In this document: positions 61,332 through 64,000 of the stretch, in pieces
Numbering within the stretch: position 1 is the stretch's first letter
Layout: each line of letters opens with the position of its first letter
Assembly: GCF_005860775.1 (NCBI RefSeq)
Contig: NZ_VCHQ01000025.1
Span: 17,379 to 81,378, forward strand
Length of the DNA stretch: 64,000 nucleotides
Direction: 5' to 3'
DNA from: Klebsiella indica
GTDB lineage: Bacteria; Pseudomonadota; Gammaproteobacteria; Enterobacterales; Enterobacteriaceae
Program-made: the position numbers and the translations under genes
The notes under the pieces: generated by a model
What the model was told of the DNA's origin: nothing
Databases searched by the model: none
What the model saw: the letters and a program-made list of their open reading frames with translations, nothing else

Positions 61332-62783
61332 ATGCATTTTCGCGCGATAACCCGAATCGTTGGATTGCTGGTTATTTTGTTTTCGGGAACGATGATCCTC
61401 CCGGGATTAGTGGCTCTGATATACCGTGATGGTGCGGGGCGGGCGTTTACCCAGACCTTTTTTGTCGCGCTGGCGATTGGCTCACTATTATGGTGGCCTA
61501 ACCGTAGTGAAAAAGGCGAACTGAAATCCCGTGAGGGATTTTTGATTGTCGTCCTTTTCTGGACCGTGCTGGGGAGCGTGGGGGCGCTGCCGTTTATCTT
61601 TGCGGAACAGCCGAATCTGACGGTCACGGACGCGTTTTTTGAATCCTTCTCGGGCCTGACAACAACCGGTGCCACGACCCTGGTGGGACTCGATTCCTTA
61701 CCCCATGCTATTCTTTTCTATCGTCAGATGTTGCAATGGTTTGGCGGGATGGGGATCATCGTGCTGGCGGTGGCGATACTGCCCATACTGGGCGTCGGCG
61801 GAATGCAGCTGTATCGGGCGGAGATGCCGGGGCCGCTGAAAGACCATAAGATGCGGCCGCGAATTGCTGAGACGGCCAAAACGCTATGGCTTATCTATGT
61901 GTTACTGACAATTGCTTGTGCGTTGGCGCTGTGGTTTGCCGGAATGCCGGCATTCGATGCTATTGGCCATAGCTTCTCTACTATCGCGATTGGCGGGTTT
62001 TCCACCCATGATGCCAGCGTGGGCTATTTTAATAGCCCGACAATTAACTCCATTATTGCAATTTTCTTGCTGATATCGGGCTGTAACTACGGTCTGCACT
62101 TTTCATTGCTCAGCGGACGTAGCCTGAAAGTTTACTGGCGCGATCCGGAGTTCCGTATGTTTATCGGTGTGCAGTTAACGCTGGTGGTCATTTGTACTCT
62201 GGTGTTGTGGCTGCATAACGTATACGGGTCCCCGCTAACGACCTTGAATCAGGCGTTCTTTCAGGTGGTATCAATGGCGACAACGGCTGGCTTCACTACC
62301 GACAGTATCGCGCGCTGGCCGCTATTTCTGCCGGTGTTGTTGCTATGTTCGGCTTTTATTGGCGGTTGCGCCGGGTCGACCGGCGGTGGTTTGAAAGTTA
62401 TTCGTATCCTGTTGCTCTTCAAACAGGGCAACCGTGAGCTTAAACGGCTGGTACACCCTAATGCGGTATACAGTATTAAACTCGGGAACCGTGCGCTGCC
62501 GGAACGTATCCTGGAAGCCGTCTGGGGATTCTTCTCCGCTTATGCGCTGGTGTTTATCATCAGTATGCTCGCGATTATCGCTACCGGCGTGGATGATTTT
62601 TCTGCTTTTGCTTCAGTCGTAGCGACGTTGAATAACCTTGGACCCGGGTTGGGCGTGGTAGCGGATAACTTTGCGACAATGAATCCAGTCGCGAAATGGA
62701 TCCTGATTGCTAATATGCTGTTTGGGCGTCTGGAAGTATTCACCCTACTGGTGCTATTTACTCCGACTTTCTGGCGCGAATAA
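61332..62783 (+). CDS. trkH: Trk potassium uptake channel TrkH
   Basis: 483 aa, equal to E. coli. Four M1-P-M2 repeats; the K+ filter segments are [24 protein letters not shown] and LNNLGPGLG. It works with cytoplasmic TrkA. It lies 42 bp after yigZ and 11 bp before hemG. Confidence 0.96.
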   Translation: MHFRAITRIVGLLVILFSGTMILPGLVALIYRDGAGRAFTQTFFVALAIGSLLWWPNRSEKGELKSREGFLIVVLFWTVLGSVGALPFIFAEQPNLTVTDAFFESFSGLTTTGATTLVGLDSLPHAILFYRQMLQWFGGMGIIVLAVAILPILGVGGMQLYRAEMPGPLKDHKMRPRIAETAKTLWLIYVLLTIACALALWFAGMPAFDAIGHSFSTIAIGGFSTHDASVGYFNSPTINSIIAIFLLISGCNYGLHFSLLSGRSLKVYWRDPEFRMFIGVQLTLVVICTLVLWLHNVYGSPLTTLNQAFFQVVSMATTAGFTTDSIARWPLFLPVLLLCSAFIGGCAGSTGGGLKVIRILLLFKQGNRELKRLVHPNAVYSIKLGNRALPERILEAVWGFFSAYALVFIISMLAIIATGVDDFSAFASVVATLNNLGPGLGVVADNFATMNPVAKWILIANMLFGRLEVFTLLVLFTPTFWRE

Positions 62784-62794
62784 CAGGAGTGTCT

Positions 62795-63328
62795 GTGAAA
62801 ACTTTGATTCTATTCTCTACCCGTGACGGACAGACGCACGAAATAGCCTCTTTTCTGGCATCCGAATTAAAAGAGCAGGGGATTGATACGGATACGGTTG
62901 ACCTGAACCGTACCCATGATATCGAATGGTCGCAATACGATCGCGTCGTGATTGGCGCATCAATTCGTTATGGCCACTTTCATCCGGCGCTAGGGCGATT
63001 TGTGAAAAAACACCTCCAGTCTCTGCAGTCTCTACCGGGGGCCTTTTTTTCGGTTAATCTTGTGGCGCGTAAACCAGAGAAACGTACTCCGCAAACTAAT
63101 AGCTATACGCGCAAGTTTTTGCTCAATTCGCCGTGGAAACCGCAGCGTAGCGCGGTGTTTGCCGGCGCACTCCGCTATCCGCGTTATCGTTGGTACGATC
63201 GCTTTATGATTCGTCTTATTATGAAGATGACTGGCGGTGAAACGGATGTTCGTAAAGAGGTCGTGTATACCGACTGGCAGCAGGTTGGGCGATTTGCGCA
63301 GGAGATTGCGCAAATGACCAGAAAATAG
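62795..63328 (+). CDS. hemG: Menaquinone-dependent protoporphyrinogen IX dehydrogenase (GTG start)
   Basis: 177 aa flavodoxin-fold enzyme that oxidises protoporphyrinogen IX using the quinone pool. FMN phosphate loop is [15 protein letters not shown]; the long-chain flavodoxin insert with [20 protein letters not shown] is the HemG hallmark. GTG at 62795 has AGGAG 5 bp before; the GTG at 62789 overlaps that site. It ends 4 residues shorter than E. coli HemG. It precedes the rrn operon. Confidence 0.94.
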   Translation: MKTLILFSTRDGQTHEIASFLASELKEQGIDTDTVDLNRTHDIEWSQYDRVVIGASIRYGHFHPALGRFVKKHLQSLQSLPGAFFSVNLVARKPEKRTPQTNSYTRKFLLNSPWKPQRSAVFAGALRYPRYRWYDRFMIRLIMKMTGGETDVRKEVVYTDWQQVGRFAQEIAQMTRK

Positions 63329-63389
63329 CATGTGAAATTCCCTGAGTGATGTAAATTTGAGCGAACGAAAAGTTTTTTGCAATTACCCC

Positions 63390-63417
63390 TTGTCACACCG
63401 GAATTACTCCCTATAAT
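63390..63417 (+). promoter_or_regulatory. rRNA operon promoter P1
   Basis: TTGTCA (63390-63395) and TATAAT (63412-63417) with the 16-bp spacer typical of rrn P1, then a GC-rich discriminator GCGCCTCC. The upstream AAAAGTTTTTTGCAATT is A/T-rich like an UP element. Start expected near 63424. Confidence 0.9.
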
Positions 63418-63522
63418 GCGCCTCCACTGACACGGAACAACGGCACGCAAGCCGCCGGGTCAGCGGGGTTAAGCGGTGAAAAGTCACCGTAAAAGCCGAC
63501 AGGGAAAAGCAAAAATTAACGC

Positions 63523-63550
63523 TTGACTCTGAATGAGGAAAACGTATTAT
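63523..63550 (+). promoter_or_regulatory. rRNA operon promoter P2
   Basis: TTGACT (63523-63528) and TATTAT (63545-63550) with a 16-bp spacer, about 130 bp after P1, as in E. coli rrn operons. Confidence 0.88.
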
Positions 63551-63588
63551 ACGGGACCTCGCGACAGAGCGCTGAAGCGCGTCGCAAC

Positions 63589-63600
63589 TGCTCTTTAACA
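63589..63600 (+). promoter_or_regulatory. rRNA leader boxA antitermination element
   Basis: TGCTCTTTAACA, the exact boxA consensus, bound by NusB-NusE for rrn antitermination. The stretch 63601-63730 is the leader that pairs with the 16S 3' flank for RNase III processing. Confidence 0.93.
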
Positions 63601-63730
63601 ATTTATCAGACAATCTGTGTGGGCACTCAAAGTGACATGGATTCTTAATGTCTTCGGACAATAAATGAATACCAAGTCTCTGAGTGAACACGTAATTCAT
63701 TACGAAGTTTAATTCACGAGCATCAAACTT

Positions 63731-64000
63731 AAATTGAAGAGTTTGATCATGGCTCAGATTGAACGCTGGCGGCAGGCCTAACACATGCAAGTCGAACGGT
63801 AGCACAGAGAGCTTGCTCTCGGGTGACGAGTGGCGGACGGGTGAGTAATGTCTGGGAAACTGCCCGATGGAGGGGGATAACTACTGGAAACGGTAGCTAA
63901 TACCGCATAACGTCGCAAGACCAAAGAGGGGGACCTTAGGGCCTCTTGCCATCGGATGTGCCCAGATGGGATTAGCTTGTTGGTGAGGTAACGGCTCACC
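63731..64000 (+). rRNA. rrsA: 16S ribosomal RNA (5' 270 bases, runs off window)
   Basis: Begins AAATTGAAGAGTTTGATCAT, the mature 16S start. The position next to hemG is that of rrnA in E. coli. V1 has GCACAGAGAGCTTGCTCTCG rather than the E. coli/Salmonella loop, which is more like Citrobacter. The copy letter is assigned by context only. Confidence 0.97.

Overview
The window is a chromosomal segment of an enteric bacterium (Enterobacteriaceae, Escherichia/Salmonella/Citrobacter clade). Gene order follows the E. coli K-12 segment from the enterobacterial common antigen (ECA) cluster to rrnA almost gene for gene, but the proteins I can recall (HemC, CorA, PldB, RmuC) differ clearly from both E. 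coli and S. enterica. The first 270 bases of 16S rRNA look Citrobacter-like in V1. That genus call is from memory and is tentative.

Layout. 1-7847: distal ECA genes rffG (cut by the window edge), rffH, wecD, wecE, wzxE, wecF, wzyE and wecG, tightly packed on the + strand. They make dTDP-Fuc4NAc, assemble lipid III, flip it and polymerise it. 8079-10036: yifK, then the argX-hisR-leuT-proM tRNA operon with its terminator. 10181-10389: the sRNA GlmZ. 10492-14567 (minus): hemCDXY. 14915-17464: cyaA with a CRP site in its promoter. 17534-21365: cyaY, then lptM (yifL)-dapF-yigA-xerC-yigB. 21429-24897: LexA-regulated uvrD and Mg2+-regulated corA with its leader peptide corL. 25080-26487 (minus): yigI-rarD. 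26643-34605: pldA, recQ, rhtC, rhtB, pldB, yigL, yigM (bioP) and metR. 34842-39835: metE, an orphan solute-binding-domain protein, ysgA and udp.

39902-45348 is the accessory part. Six minus-strand genes sit between udp and rmuC, which are neighbours in E. coli K-12: an IclR-type regulator, a DgoK-like 2-oxo-3-deoxygalactonate kinase, a DgoA-like KDPGal/KDPG aldolase, and a complete tripartite tricarboxylate transporter (TctC, TctB, TctA families). The set reads as a self-contained route for importing and breaking down a 2-keto-3-deoxy sugar acid. It has no sugar-acid dehydratase and no dgoT/dgoR.

45564-54715: rmuC, the ubiquinone genes ubiE-ubiJ-ubiB, tatA-tatB-tatC-tatD, rfaH (minus) and ubiD. 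54770-59152: fre, then fadBA (minus) with a FadR operator. 59344-63328: pepQ, yigZ, trkH, hemG. 63390-64000: rrn P1, P2, boxA and the start of 16S rRNA, which runs off the window.

Repeats: two ERIC elements, each spanning 127 bp. One lies between fre and fadA; a degenerate one lies inside the metE leader, directly after the MetJ boxes. REP/BIME clusters follow glmZ, cyaA, corA and fre.
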